Positions 53,263 through 61,521 of a stretch of DNA of 64,000 nt are shown here, in pieces. Under the pieces are notes generated by a model. It had not been told where the DNA came from, ran no database searches, and saw only the letters and a list, made by a program, of their open reading frames with translations. Source of the DNA: CAVVNP01 sp963800235 (lineage in GTDB: Bacteria > Actinomycetota > Acidimicrobiia > Acidimicrobiales > Iamiaceae); assembly GCA_963800235.1 (NCBI GenBank), contig CAWDAD010000001.1, positions 1,922,001 through 1,986,000 on the forward strand. The letters are read 5' to 3'. The position numbers and the translations under genes were made by a program. How positions within the stretch are numbered: position 1 is the first letter of the stretch; each line of letters opens with the position of its first letter.

Positions 53263-54137
53263 CGGGGACCGTCCCGCAGCTCGATCGCCAGCGAGCGGCC
53301 GAGCGCCTCGGGGTCGTCGCCGTCGACCTCGGCCCGCCACACCGCGCTCCCGTCGGGCGCCGCCAGCACGCCCCGGACGCGCAGGCGGGCGGCGGTGTCG
53401 TCGAGCGCCTCGGCGTGGGCGCCGGCCGGCAGCTCGCAGTCGCCGCCCAGCTCGGCCAGGAAGGCCCGCTCGGCGTCGACGCAGCGACGGCTCGGCCCGT
53501 GCTCGATCGCCGACAGCCGCTGCTGCGTCCCGGTGTCGTCGGCCCGGCACTCGACCGCCAGCGCCCCCTGGCCGACCTGGGGCACCACGTCGGCCACCGC
53601 CAGGACCTCGGCGACCCGGTCACGCCAGCCCAGCCGCTCGAAGGCCACGGCGGCCACCACGATGGCGTCGAACTCCTCGGCCTTGGCCAGGCGGGTGGCC
53701 ATGTTCCCCCGCAGTTCGTGGAACTCGATGCCCGGGCGGAGCTCGGCCAGCTGCACCCGGCGCCGGGCCGAGCCGGTCGCCACCCGGGAACCGGGGCCCA
53801 GCTCCGCCAGGGTCGACCCGACGAGGGCGTCGCGAGGGTCGCCGCGCTCGGGGACCGCCGCCAGGACGAGTCCGGGCACCGTCGTGGACGGGAGGTCCTT
53901 GGCCGAGTGGACCGCCAGGTCGGCCCGCCCGTCGAGGACCGCCTGCTGGACCTCCTTGGCGAACACGCCCTTGCCGCCCAGCTCGGAGATGGGCACGTCC
54001 AGCCGGCGGTCGCCGCTGGTGTCGACCTCGACCAGCTCGACCTCGACGGCCGGGTCGGCGGCCTGCAGGCGGGCGGCCACGTGCTCGGCCTGCCAGCGGG
54101 CGAGCGGGCTGCGACGGGTCGCGGCTCGGAGCAGCAC
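53259..54137 (-). CDS. hemC: Hydroxymethylbilane synthase (porphobilinogen deaminase)
   Basis: Joins four porphobilinogens into hydroxymethylbilane; 292 residues. LLRAATRRSPLARWQAEHVA is the standard N-terminus, SAKDLPSTTVPGLVLAAV and ATGSARRRVQLAELRPG are substrate-site segments, and GGDCELPAGAHA holds the cysteine that carries the dipyrromethane cofactor. The GTG at 54137 follows GGAGG and is preferred; a CTG overlapping the hemA stop 39 nt upstream is in frame but would add an atypical lead. Confidence 0.95.
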   Translation of the reverse strand: MLLRAATRRSPLARWQAEHVAARLQAADPAVEVELVEVDTSGDRRLDVPISELGGKGVFAKEVQQAVLDGRADLAVHSAKDLPSTTVPGLVLAAVPERGDPRDALVGSTLAELGPGSRVATGSARRRVQLAELRPGIEFHELRGNMATRLAKAEEFDAIVVAAVAFERLGWRDRVAEVLAVADVVPQVGQGALAVECRADDTGTQQRLSAIEHGPSRRCVDAERAFLAELGGDCELPAGAHAEALDDTAARLRVRGVLAAPDGSAVWRAEVDGDDPEALGRSLAIELRDGPR

Positions 54138-54172
54138 CGGCTCGACAGCCTCCGTCGAGAGCAGGGGCAGGG

Positions 54173-55444
54173 TCAGTCGAGCTCGTCGAGCTCGTAGAGG
54201 TCGCGCAGCGCCTCGGCCAGGCGATCGCCCTTCGGGGTGCCGGCCAGGTCCTTCAGCTTCACCGACGGCTCGTGGAGGATCTTGGCGAGGATGCTCCGCG
54301 TCAGCGCCTCGACCGCATCGGCCTGGCGGGCGTCGAGCCCGGCGAGGCGGCCGGTGTAGCGCTCGAGCTCGGCCTGGCGCACCGACTCGGCCCGGTTGCG
54401 CAGCGTCGACACCAGGGGGGCGACCGCCCGGGCGGAGGTGGCGTCGTTGTAGCGGCTGAGCTCCTCGACCACGATGGCCTGGACCGCACCGACCTCGCGC
54501 CGACGCTCGTGGATGCCGGCCTGGGCGAAGCGGTTGAGGTCGTCCATGTCGAGCAGGGTGACTCCGGGCAGCTCGGCCACCGCCGGGTCGACGTCGCGGG
54601 GGACGGCGATGTCGACGATGAGCAGGTCGCGCCCGGCCCGGCCCAGCGACACCGGGGCCAGGTCGGCGTGCTCGAGCATGATCGAGGTGGCACCGGTGGA
54701 GGTCAGCAGCAGGTCGACGGTCCCGAGCGCGCTGGGCAGGTCGGCCAGCCGCACGGGCCGTCCCCCCACGGCGTCGGCCAGCACGGTGGCCCGCTCCCAG
54801 GTGCGGTTGGCGACGAGGACCTCGGCGACGCCGGCGCCCGCCAGCGCGGTGAGCATGCCCTTGCCCATCTCGCCGGCGCCGAGCACCAGGACCCGCCGGC
54901 CGTCGAGCGAGCCGAGCCGGGTCGAGGCCATCTGCACCGCCGCGTGGGACACCGAGGCGGTGCTGCGGGCGATGCCGGTCTCGGTGCGGGCCCGCTTGCC
55001 GGTCTCGATGGCGTGCCGGAAGAGCAGGTTGAGCACCGGGCCGGTGCTGCCCTCGAGGGCGGCGCGCTCCCACGCCGTCTTGACCTGGCCGAGCATCTCG
55101 GTGTCGCCGAGGACCGCCGAGTCGAGCCCGCTCGCCACCGAGAACAGGTGGTGGGCGGCCTCCGTGTCGTAGTGGACGTAGAGGTGGTCGGCGAAGTCCT
55201 CGGGGGGCAGGAACGCCATCTCGGAGAGGAAGTGGCGGATGTCCTGGTAGGCGCCGTGGAAGCGCTCGGCCACCGCGTAGACCTCGGTCCGGTTGCAGGT
55301 CGAGAGCACCACCGCCTCGCTGACGTGGGGGCGGGTGGCCAGGTCGTGCAGGGCCTTGGGCAGGCGGGACCCGTCGATGGTGAGCCGCTCGAAGAGCGGC
55401 AGCGGCATCGTTCGGTGGTTCAGTCCGAGGACGACGACAGACAC
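54173..55444 (-). CDS. hemA: Glutamyl-tRNA reductase
   Basis: First committed step of the C5 haem pathway, 423 residues. VVLGLNHRTMPLPLFERL opens the catalytic domain, STCNRTEVYA holds the nucleophilic cysteine (about residue 50), VLGAGEMGKGMLTALAGAG is the NADPH motif, and a helical dimerisation domain follows. The GTG at 55444 overlaps the precorrin-2 dehydrogenase gene by 25 nt. In Streptomyces coelicolor the order rex-hemA-hemC-hemD is known; here a precorrin-2 dehydrogenase and a HAD gene are inserted. Confidence 0.96.
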   Translation of the reverse strand: MSVVVLGLNHRTMPLPLFERLTIDGSRLPKALHDLATRPHVSEAVVLSTCNRTEVYAVAERFHGAYQDIRHFLSEMAFLPPEDFADHLYVHYDTEAAHHLFSVASGLDSAVLGDTEMLGQVKTAWERAALEGSTGPVLNLLFRHAIETGKRARTETGIARSTASVSHAAVQMASTRLGSLDGRRVLVLGAGEMGKGMLTALAGAGVAEVLVANRTWERATVLADAVGGRPVRLADLPSALGTVDLLLTSTGATSIMLEHADLAPVSLGRAGRDLLIVDIAVPRDVDPAVAELPGVTLLDMDDLNRFAQAGIHERRREVGAVQAIVVEELSRYNDATSARAVAPLVSTLRNRAESVRQAELERYTGRLAGLDARQADAVEALTRSILAKILHEPSVKLKDLAGTPKGDRLAEALRDLYELDELD

Positions 55445-56100
55445 GTGTGCAGCAGACCTCTCGCTTCCGCGACTCGGCCGGATCGGATCAGGTCCAGCAT
55501 CCCCGAATCGAGCGCCGACTGCCAGTCGAGGCCCTCGGTGCTGCGGCCCTGTTCCCGCAGGCTACGGCGCTCCTCGGCGAGCACCTCGGCGAGGGTGGCG
55601 TACTCGGGGCCGACCTCCGGGGCGAAGCGGCGTCGCAGCCAGGTCGACAGGGCGGGGCTGGTGCCCCCGGTGGAGAAGGTCACGAGCACCGGGCCCTGGC
55701 GCAGCCGGGCCGGGAGGGTGGCGGTGCAGTTGGCCGGGTCGTCGGCGCTGTTGACCCAGACGCCGGCCCCGTCGGCGTCGAGGAACACCTGGTGGTCGAC
55801 CTCGGTCCGGCCGGTGGCGGTGACGACGTACCGGTGGTCGGTCGCCTCGCCGGAGCGGTACGCCCGGCGCTCGACGTGCAGCGATCCGGCCGGACGGTCG
55901 ACCCCCGCGGCGGCCAACGCCTCGACCTCGGCGCCGACCTCGGGGGCCACCACCGTGACCGCGGCGCCGCACTCGAGCAGGCCGGCGACCTTCTGGGCGG
56001 CGACCCGACCGGCGCCCACGACCAGGCAGGACCGACCCTCGAGCCGCAGGTTGACCGGGTACGCCGGCACCGGGGGGGCGGGTGCCGGCTCGCCGCTCAC
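55420..56100 (-). CDS. Precorrin-2 dehydrogenase / sirohydrochlorin ferrochelatase (CysG N-terminal type)
   Basis: NAD-dependent oxidation of precorrin-2 on the way to sirohaem, 226 residues. NLRLEGRSCLVVGAGRVAAQ is the nucleotide-binding strand, NSADDPANCTATLPARLRQG and TFSTGGTSPALSTWLRRRFA are family segments. It stands alone rather than fused to the methyltransferase, which is instead fused to HemD at 51087-52601. The start is 3 nt from the rex stop. Confidence 0.92.
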   Translation of the reverse strand: MSGEPAPAPPVPAYPVNLRLEGRSCLVVGAGRVAAQKVAGLLECGAAVTVVAPEVGAEVEALAAAGVDRPAGSLHVERRAYRSGEATDHRYVVTATGRTEVDHQVFLDADGAGVWVNSADDPANCTATLPARLRQGPVLVTFSTGGTSPALSTWLRRRFAPEVGPEYATLAEVLAEERRSLREQGRSTEGLDWQSALDSGMLDLIRSGRVAEARGLLHTCLSSSSD

Positions 56101-56102
56101 GG

Positions 56103-56768
56103 TCAGCCCTCGACCGCTTCGGGCTCGGGCCGCGACGAGGCCCGCTGCTGCTGGTAGAAGCTGAGGATCTGCAGCTCGACGGCCAGGTCGACCTTGCGGA
56201 GCGACGCGCCCGGCACGTTGATGACCGCCGGGGCGAAGTTCAGGATCGACGAGATGCCGGCGGCCATGAGCCGATCGGCGGCCTCCTGGGCGGCCGACGC
56301 CGGCGTGGCGATCACGCCGATGGCGATCCCCAGCTCGACGGCCAGGTCGGGCAGCTCGTCGAGGTGGTGGACCTCGAGGCCCTGCACCACCGTGCCGACC
56401 TTGTCGGGGCTGGTGTCGACCAGCGCCGCGACCGGGAACCCGCGCTCGCCGAACCCGGCGTAGTTGGCCAGGGCCTGGCCCAGGTTGCCGACGCCCACGA
56501 TCACGACCGGCCAGTCCTGGGTGAGGCCGAGCTCCCGGCTCATCTGGAACAGGAGGTACTCGACCTCGTAGCCGACGCCCCGGGTGCCGTAGCTGCCGAG
56601 GTACGAGAGGTCCTTGCGGACCTTGGCGGCGTTCACCCCCGCCAGCTCGGCCAGCCGCTCGGAGGAGATGGTCGGCGTCTTGTCCTCGGCCAGGTCGAGC
56701 AGCACGCGGAGGTAGACCGGGAGCCGGGCCACCGTGGCCTCCGGGATCCGACGTGCTCGCTTGGCCAT
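56103..56768 (-). CDS. rex: Redox-sensing transcriptional repressor Rex
   Basis: Binds operator DNA when NADH is low and releases it when NADH binds; 221 residues. The winged-helix domain has IPEATVARLPVYLRVLLDLA and VNAAKVRKDLSYLGSYGTRG (about 30-70); the Rossmann domain has VIVGVGNLGQALANYAGFG. The ATG at 56768 gives the usual Rex N-terminus. The frame stays open upstream because it reads into the repeat element, which would add 70 residues unlike any Rex. It leads the cysG-hemA-hemC series and has a Rex-like site in its own promoter. Confidence 0.95.
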   Translation of the reverse strand: MAKRARRIPEATVARLPVYLRVLLDLAEDKTPTISSERLAELAGVNAAKVRKDLSYLGSYGTRGVGYEVEYLLFQMSRELGLTQDWPVVIVGVGNLGQALANYAGFGERGFPVAALVDTSPDKVGTVVQGLEVHHLDELPDLAVELGIAIGVIATPASAAQEAADRLMAAGISSILNFAPAVINVPGASLRKVDLAVELQILSFYQQQRASSRPEPEAVEG

Positions 56769-56778
56769 GCGGCCGCCG

Positions 56779-56808
56779 ATCGTACCCCGCTTGTGCATGC
56801 GTTCACGT
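56779..56808 (-). promoter_or_regulatory. rex promoter with Rex-like operator
   Basis: TACGAT (56779-56784, minus strand) is a strong -10, 10 nt before the rex ATG. Immediately upstream, 56791-56808 reads TTGTGCATGCGTTCACGT on the plus strand, matching the Streptomyces Rex core TGTGAACGCGTTCACA at 13 of 16 positions. The site covers the spacer and -35 region, where a bound repressor would exclude polymerase. Autoregulation of rex is known in Streptomyces; here it is inferred from this site. Confidence 0.65.
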
Positions 56809-56809
56809 G

Positions 56810-56973
56810 TTGTTGGGCGCCGCCCACAGGGCGGCGCTGGCTTCGCCATGACGGGTCTCACGTGCTGCGCCGCTCCGCCGGGCGGCTGCGCAGCCGAACC
56901 CACCGGCTCCAGCGGACCGGCGAGGGAAGCGCCAGCGACGAGCCGGACGCGAGCGCCGCAGGTGCTCGCCATG
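56810..56973 (-). repeat. Compound A-B repeat element, inverted copy, upstream of rex
   Basis: On the minus strand one A unit (56973 to 56919, about 89% identical to the 39-kb copies) is followed after 23 bp by one B unit (56895 to 56810). B starts with the same GGCTGCGCAGCC palindrome and keeps CCCGTCATGGCGAAGCCAGC. Its hairpin has 9-bp arms (GCGCCGCCC and GGGCGGCGC) around a 3-nt loop, while the 39-kb copies have 8-bp arms around 4 nt, so pairing survives sequence change. It fills the gap between the acyl-CoA ligase stop and the rex promoter. Confidence 0.85.
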
Positions 56974-56982
56974 AGCAACGCG

Positions 56983-58473
56983 TCAGCTCAGGGCGCGGCG
57001 GAGGATCTTGCCGGTGAGGTTGTGGGGGAGCTCCTCGACGAACATCACCTTCTGCGGGCACTTGTACCGGGCCAGGCGGTCGGCGCAGAACTCGATCAGC
57101 TCGTCCTCCTCGATGCTGCGCCGGTCGGCCACCACCACGTAGGCCTTGACCGCCTCCCCGGAGTAGGGGTGGTCGACGCCGATGACCGCGCACTGCTCGA
57201 CCGCCGGGTGCTCGAGCAGGACGTCTTCGACCTCGGCGGGGTAGACGTTGAACCCGGACACGATGATCAGGTCCTTGGCCCGGTCGACCAGGTACAGGAA
57301 GCCGTCGTCGTCGACCACGGCCACGTCGCCGGTGCGCAGCCAGCCGTCGTCGGTGAGGGCGGCGCGGGTGGCGTCGGGGTCGTTCCAGTACCCCTGGAAC
57401 ACGTTGGGGCCCTTGACCCAGATCTCGCCGGCGTCGCCGATCAGGGCGTCCTCGCCGTCGGCGTCGACCAGGCGGAGCTCGAGATCGGGCACGGGCACGC
57501 CGATCGAGCCGGGCCGGGGCTCCAGCCCGAGCGTGGAGGTGACCACCGGCGACGCCTCGGTCAGGCCGTAGCCCTCGAGCAGGGTGACGCCGAGCCGTTC
57601 GTGGACGAGGGCGGCCACCTCCGGCGAGAGCTTGGCCGCGCCCGAGGAGGCCAGCCGCACCGTGCGCATGCGCTCGGGGGTGACGCCCGGGATGGCGGCC
57701 CATGCCGACCACATGGTGGGGGCCCCGGCGACGGCGGTGACGCCGTGGTCCTCGATGGCGTCGAGGGCCGAGACCGGGTCGAAGCGCTCGATCAGCAGCA
57801 CCGACGCCCCCATGGTGAAGGCGGCCCCGAGCACCACGTTGAGCCCGAAGATGTGGAAGAGGGGCAGCAGCCCGAAGTTGACGTCGGCGGTGGTCGCGCC
57901 CTCGTCGTCGGCCAGCATCTGGCGGACGTTGCTCGTCAGGTTGCCGTGGCTGAGCATGGCCGCCTTCGGCCGGCCGGCGGTGCCGCTGGTGAAGACGAGG
58001 ACGGCCAGGTCGTCGGCGTCGCGCTCGACGAGCGGGGTCGGATCGGCGGCGAGGAGGTCGTCGAGGACGAGGGCGTCGTCGAGGCCCTCGCGGTCGCTCA
58101 CCACCACGTGCTCGAGCGCCGGGCAGCGCGACCGGTCGAGGAGGCCCACCCCCTTGCGGGCCGACGGCCCGACGATCACCGCCCGAGCGCCGACGATGGC
58201 GAGCTCGCTCTCGAGCTCGCGCGCCGGGCTGGTCGGGTTGAGCGGGGTGGCCACGTAGCCGGCGCCGAGCACCGCCAGGTACGAGACGACGAAGTACCAG
58301 TTGTTGGCGCAGACGATGCCGACGCGGTCACCCGGATCGAGTCCGAGGCCGCTGAGCCCGCCCCGCAGACCGGCGACCTGGCGCCGCAGCTCGCCGTAGG
58401 TGGTGGTGCGACGCCGGCTGATGAGGGCGACCGCATCGTCGGGGTGGGACTCGATCATCGACGCCACGTTCAC
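56983..58473 (-). CDS. AMP-dependent acyl-CoA synthetase/ligase (fatty acid--CoA ligase)
   Basis: Activates a carboxylic acid to its CoA thioester through an acyl-adenylate; 496 residues. LVFTSGTAGRPKAAMLSHGN binds ATP, EGYGLTEASPVV and GWLRTGDVAVVDDDGFLYLV are adenylate-site segments, and LPHNLTGKILRRALS carries the C-terminal catalytic lysine. The GTG at 58473 is chosen because the domain begins at once after it. Substrate is probably a medium- or long-chain fatty acid but is not fixed by sequence. Divergent from the lipase gene, which suggests a shared role in lipid use. Confidence 0.9.
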   Translation of the reverse strand: MNVASMIESHPDDAVALISRRRTTTYGELRRQVAGLRGGLSGLGLDPGDRVGIVCANNWYFVVSYLAVLGAGYVATPLNPTSPARELESELAIVGARAVIVGPSARKGVGLLDRSRCPALEHVVVSDREGLDDALVLDDLLAADPTPLVERDADDLAVLVFTSGTAGRPKAAMLSHGNLTSNVRQMLADDEGATTADVNFGLLPLFHIFGLNVVLGAAFTMGASVLLIERFDPVSALDAIEDHGVTAVAGAPTMWSAWAAIPGVTPERMRTVRLASSGAAKLSPEVAALVHERLGVTLLEGYGLTEASPVVTSTLGLEPRPGSIGVPVPDLELRLVDADGEDALIGDAGEIWVKGPNVFQGYWNDPDATRAALTDDGWLRTGDVAVVDDDGFLYLVDRAKDLIIVSGFNVYPAEVEDVLLEHPAVEQCAVIGVDHPYSGEAVKAYVVVADRRSIEEDELIEFCADRLARYKCPQKVMFVEELPHNLTGKILRRALS

Positions 58474-58546
58474 GGGGGAAGCGTGGCACACCGCTCCGAG
58501 GGTCGGTGCCGCCGGACGAGCTCCGCCTGCCCGGCACCGGTGACCC

Positions 58547-58576
58547 TGGACACCGATCGGAGGGCGCCGGTATCGT
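58547..58576 (+). promoter_or_regulatory. Predicted promoter of the lipase gene
   Basis: TGGACA (58547-58552), an 18-bp spacer and TATCGT (58571-58576) form a good sigma-70-like promoter. AGGAGG lies 6 nt before the ATG at 58615, giving a leader of about 30 nt. Confidence 0.45.
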
Positions 58577-58577
58577 C

Positions 58578-58598
58578 CGCGGTCCGAGCCGGACCGCG
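58578..58598. promoter_or_regulatory. Inverted repeat in the lipase leader
   Basis: Perfect 8-bp arms CGCGGTCC and GGACCGCG flank GAGCC right after the predicted -10, where a dyad could serve as an operator or as a leader hairpin. No regulator is identified. Confidence 0.4.
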
Positions 58599-58614
58599 CC
58601 ACAGGAGGCGACAC

Positions 58615-59559
58615 ATGGGGGGAACCGCTCGTCGGATCGGGCAGGCGGCGCGCCGACCCCGGGGGCTCGGCGCCCTCGTGGTCGTCCTGGCCTGGCTGCT
58701 CGCGAGCTGCAACGGGGGCGGCGGCGGCCTGCCGGTCGTCTACTCCTTCCCCGCGGCCCTGGCCCGGACCGCGACCCACCCGGGCGCCTCACCGCCGGGG
58801 GCCAACGACTTCACGTGTCGGCCGAGCGCTGCGCACCCCCGTCCGGTCGTGCTGGTCCACGGCACCTTCGGCAACATGACCGACAGCTGGAACGCGCTGT
58901 CACCGCTGCTCAAGAACCAGGGCTACTGCGTGTTCGCGCTGAACTACGGCACGCCGGACCTCACCGGCCAGATCTACGGCACGTCCGACATCCCCGCCTC
59001 CGCCCAGCAGCTCGCCGGCTTCGTCGACCAGGTGCTGGCCGCGACCGGGGCGACCAAGGTCGACATCGTCGGCCACTCCCAGGGCGGGATGATGCCGCGC
59101 TGGTACCTGAAGTTCCTGGGCGGCGCGTCGAAGACCGGCACGCTGGTCGGCCTGGCGCCGTCCAACCACGGCACGACCCTGTTCGGGCTGGCCACCCTCG
59201 CCTCCCACTACTCGTCGCTGAGCGGCGTGATCGACGCCGGCTGCACCGCCTGCACCCAGCAGTTCGCCGGGTCGAGCTTCCTGCAGCAGCTCAACAGCGG
59301 CGGCGACACCGTGCCGGGGGTCTCGTACACGGTGATCGAGACGACCTACGACGAGGTGGTGACGCCGTACACCTCGGCCTTCCTGAGCGGTCCGTCGGTG
59401 ACGAACGTCGACCTCCAGGCCCAGTGCGCGCTGGACGGCTCGGACCACCTCGGGATCATCTACGACCAGATCGCGCTGCGGGACGTGCTGAACGCACTCG
59501 ACCCCGCCCACGCGGTGGCGCCGGCGTGCGTCTACGTCCCGCCGGCCATCGGCGGCTGA
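58615..59559 (+). CDS. Secreted lipoprotein lipase, class 2 alpha/beta hydrolase
   Basis: Extracellular lipase or esterase, 314 residues. A basic N-terminus and a hydrophobic segment end in LLASC, a lipobox, so the mature protein is probably anchored through its cysteine (about residue 32). RPVVLVHGTFGNMTDSW gives the oxyanion region and IVGHSQGGMMPRWYLKF the nucleophile elbow; the catalytic His is probably the one in DGSDHLGI. Paired cysteines (GCTAC) occur in the mature domain. AGGAGG precedes the ATG by 6 nt. Lgt, needed for its lipidation, is encoded at 38221-39171. Confidence 0.9.
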   Translation: MGGTARRIGQAARRPRGLGALVVVLAWLLASCNGGGGGLPVVYSFPAALARTATHPGASPPGANDFTCRPSAAHPRPVVLVHGTFGNMTDSWNALSPLLKNQGYCVFALNYGTPDLTGQIYGTSDIPASAQQLAGFVDQVLAATGATKVDIVGHSQGGMMPRWYLKFLGGASKTGTLVGLAPSNHGTTLFGLATLASHYSSLSGVIDAGCTACTQQFAGSSFLQQLNSGGDTVPGVSYTVIETTYDEVVTPYTSAFLSGPSVTNVDLQAQCALDGSDHLGIIYDQIALRDVLNALDPAHAVAPACVYVPPAIGG

Positions 59560-59604
59560 GCGAGGCCGTCGCTCCCCCGGCCCGCTCGGGCGAGACTGAC
59601 GCCC

Positions 59605-60558
59605 GTGCCGCCGACGATCACGACCACCGACCTCACCCGGAGCTTCGGTGAGCACCGGGCCGTCGACGGGTTGACCATCGAGGCCGACCGGGGCGAGGTG
59701 CTCGTCCTGCTCGGTCCCAACGGGGCGGGCAAGACCACCACCGTGCGGCTGCTGAACGGGGTGCTCGAGCCCGACGCCGGCCACGTCCGGGTGCTCGACC
59801 TCGACCCGTCCCGGTCCGGCGACGAGATCCGGGCCCGCACGGGCGTGCTGACCGAGAACGCCGGCGTCGACGAGCGGTTCACGGCGCTGGAGAACCTGCT
59901 GTTCGTGGCCCGCCTGCGGGGGATGGACCCGGACGACGCGCGTCGACGGGCGTCCGAGATGCTCGGGCGGTTCGGCATGGGCGAGCGGGCCGACGACCGC
60001 GTCCAGGGGTTCTCGACCGGGCAGCGCAAGCGCGTCGCGCTGGCCCGGGCGCTGCTCCACGACCCCGAGGTGCTCTTCCTCGACGAGCCCACCTCCGGGC
60101 TCGACCCGGCGGCGACCCGGGACGTGCTGGACCTGATCGGCTCGCTGGCCTCGGAGCGGGGACGGACCGTGGTGCTCTGCACCCACTTCCTGAACGAGGC
60201 GAGCAAGCTGGCCCACCGGGTCGCCGTGCTGCACCAGGGCCGGCTGCAGGCGTTCGGCTCGCAGAGCGAGATCGCGTCCACGCTGTGGTCGGGCGTCGAC
60301 GCGGTGGTCGACCTCGGCCAGGCGGCGGCCCCCGCCACCCTCGACGCCCTGCGCGTGCTGCCCGGTGTGCGGGCGGCGGCCCCCACCGGCCTCGGGGTGC
60401 GGGTCACCGTGGACGGTCGCGCCGTGCTGCCGTCGGTCGTCGCCGCCCTGGTCGGGCTCGGGCTGCCGGTGTACGAGGCGGAGCTGCGGGAGCCGACCCT
60501 CGAGGACATCTACTTCGCCATCGAGTCGCAGGTCGCCGAGCGGGAGCTGCTGGCGTGA
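59605..60558 (+). CDS. ABC transporter ATP-binding protein (ABC-2 exporter type)
   Basis: Drives export by the coupled permease, 317 residues. Walker A is GPNGAGKTTT, the signature is FSTGQRKRVALARALLHD, Walker B is VLFLDEPTSGLDP, and the H-loop is CTHFLNEA. The C-terminal about 85 residues follow the extra domain seen in antibiotic- and Na+-exporter ATPases, ending with EPTLEDIYFAIESQ. The GTG at 59605 starts directly before the first strand. It overlaps the permease as GTGA. Confidence 0.92.
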   Translation: MPPTITTTDLTRSFGEHRAVDGLTIEADRGEVLVLLGPNGAGKTTTVRLLNGVLEPDAGHVRVLDLDPSRSGDEIRARTGVLTENAGVDERFTALENLLFVARLRGMDPDDARRRASEMLGRFGMGERADDRVQGFSTGQRKRVALARALLHDPEVLFLDEPTSGLDPAATRDVLDLIGSLASERGRTVVLCTHFLNEASKLAHRVAVLHQGRLQAFGSQSEIASTLWSGVDAVVDLGQAAAPATLDALRVLPGVRAAAPTGLGVRVTVDGRAVLPSVVAALVGLGLPVYEAELREPTLEDIYFAIESQVAERELLA

Positions 60559-61391
60559 CCGCCGCGGCCCGCCCCGAGCGCCACCCCGTCGACCGGGCTG
60601 CGGTGGCCACGGTGTTCAAGCGCGACCTCACCGCCATCCTCCGCTCGCGGGCGGTCATGCTGCCGATGCTGATCGTGCCGTTCCTGCTGCTGGTGCTGCT
60701 GCCGATCGCGGTGGGCATCGCCGCCGGGCACACCCAGAACTTCGACGTGAGCCAGGTGCTCGACCACCTGCCCGGGCAGCTCGCCGCCCCCATCCGGGCG
60801 TACCCGGTCCGCCAGCAGCTCGTCGTGATGGTGCTCGGCTTCCTGGTCGCCCCGCTCTTCATGGTCGTGCCGCTGATGGTGAGCGCGGTGCTGTCGGCCG
60901 ACGCCTTCGCCGGGGAGAAGGAGCGCAAGACGCTGGAGTCGCTGCTGCACCTGCCCATCCGGGAGCGGGACCTCTTCCTGGCCAAGCTCCTCGGCGCCCT
61001 GGTCCCCTCGATCGGGATCTCGTGGATCGGCTTCGCCCTCTTCTGCGTGGCGTCCAACGCCGCCGCCTGGCCGGTGATGCACCAGGTCTTCCTGCCGACC
61101 GGGCAGTGGCTGGTGCTCATCTTCTGGGTCGCTCCTGCGGTCGCCACCGCCGGCCAGGGGATCATGGTCCGCATCTCGGCCAGGGCCCGCACGACCCAGG
61201 AGGCCAACCAGCTCGGGGGCACCGTCATCCTCCCGCTGGTGGTGCTGGCGGTCGGCCAGACCACCACGCTGCTCGTCGCCTCGGTGCCGGTCGCCATGGC
61301 CGTCGGCGCCGTCATCTGGGCGCTGGCGCTCTGGCTCTACGTCCGCGGCGCCCGCCGCTACACCCGCGAGCGCCTCGCGCCCGGCATCTGA
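60555..61391 (+). CDS. ABC-2 type transporter permease
   Basis: Six-helix membrane partner of the preceding ATPase, 278 residues. One helix spans about 34-54, then a short external loop, then VVMVLGFLVAPLFMVVPLMV and the cytoplasmic coupling region DAFAGEKERKTLESLLHLPI, a NatB/ABC-2 hallmark. The last helices include VILPLVVLAVGQTTTLLVA. The GTG at 60555 overlaps the ATPase stop. Cargo unknown. Confidence 0.9.
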   Translation: MTAAARPERHPVDRAAVATVFKRDLTAILRSRAVMLPMLIVPFLLLVLLPIAVGIAAGHTQNFDVSQVLDHLPGQLAAPIRAYPVRQQLVVMVLGFLVAPLFMVVPLMVSAVLSADAFAGEKERKTLESLLHLPIRERDLFLAKLLGALVPSIGISWIGFALFCVASNAAAWPVMHQVFLPTGQWLVLIFWVAPAVATAGQGIMVRISARARTTQEANQLGGTVILPLVVLAVGQTTTLLVASVPVAMAVGAVIWALALWLYVRGARRYTRERLAPGI

Positions 61392-61399
61392 GCCCACCG

Positions 61400-61427
61400 G
61401 GTCGGCCGAGCCCATCCGGCCCGGACC
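61400..61427. terminator. Possible bidirectional terminator between convergent genes
   Basis: GGTC-GGCCG and CGGCC-GACC pair around an 8-nt loop with a 2-nt bulge, in the 43 bp between the permease and the opposing small gene. No T-run follows, so termination by this hairpin alone is uncertain. Confidence 0.3.
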
Positions 61428-61434
61428 GTCGGGG

Positions 61435-61521
61435 TCAGCGCAGGAAGACGAGCTGGATGGTGGCGGCCAGCAGGATCATGGCCAGCAGGAGCGCCAGCAC
61501 GATGGTGGTGCCCGGCCTCAC
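61435..61521 (-). CDS. Candidate 28-residue single-helix membrane peptide
   Basis: GTG at 61521 overlaps the stop of the SAM hydrolase-like gene as GTGA, the same coupling used by many genes here. The peptide begins MRPGTT, continues as one strongly hydrophobic helix rich in Leu, Ile and Ala, and ends LVFLR. The helix could span the membrane with a basic end inside. No function can be given. The short length makes chance possible, but the coupling and the clean helix argue for a real gene. Confidence 0.5.
   Translation of the reverse strand: MRPGTTIVLALLLAMILLAATIQLVFLR

Noticed and set aside
56769..56978. A 70-residue N-terminal extension of Rex
   Set aside because: The extension is translated repeat DNA and crosses the predicted promoter and operator. 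The ATG at 56768 gives the normal Rex start.
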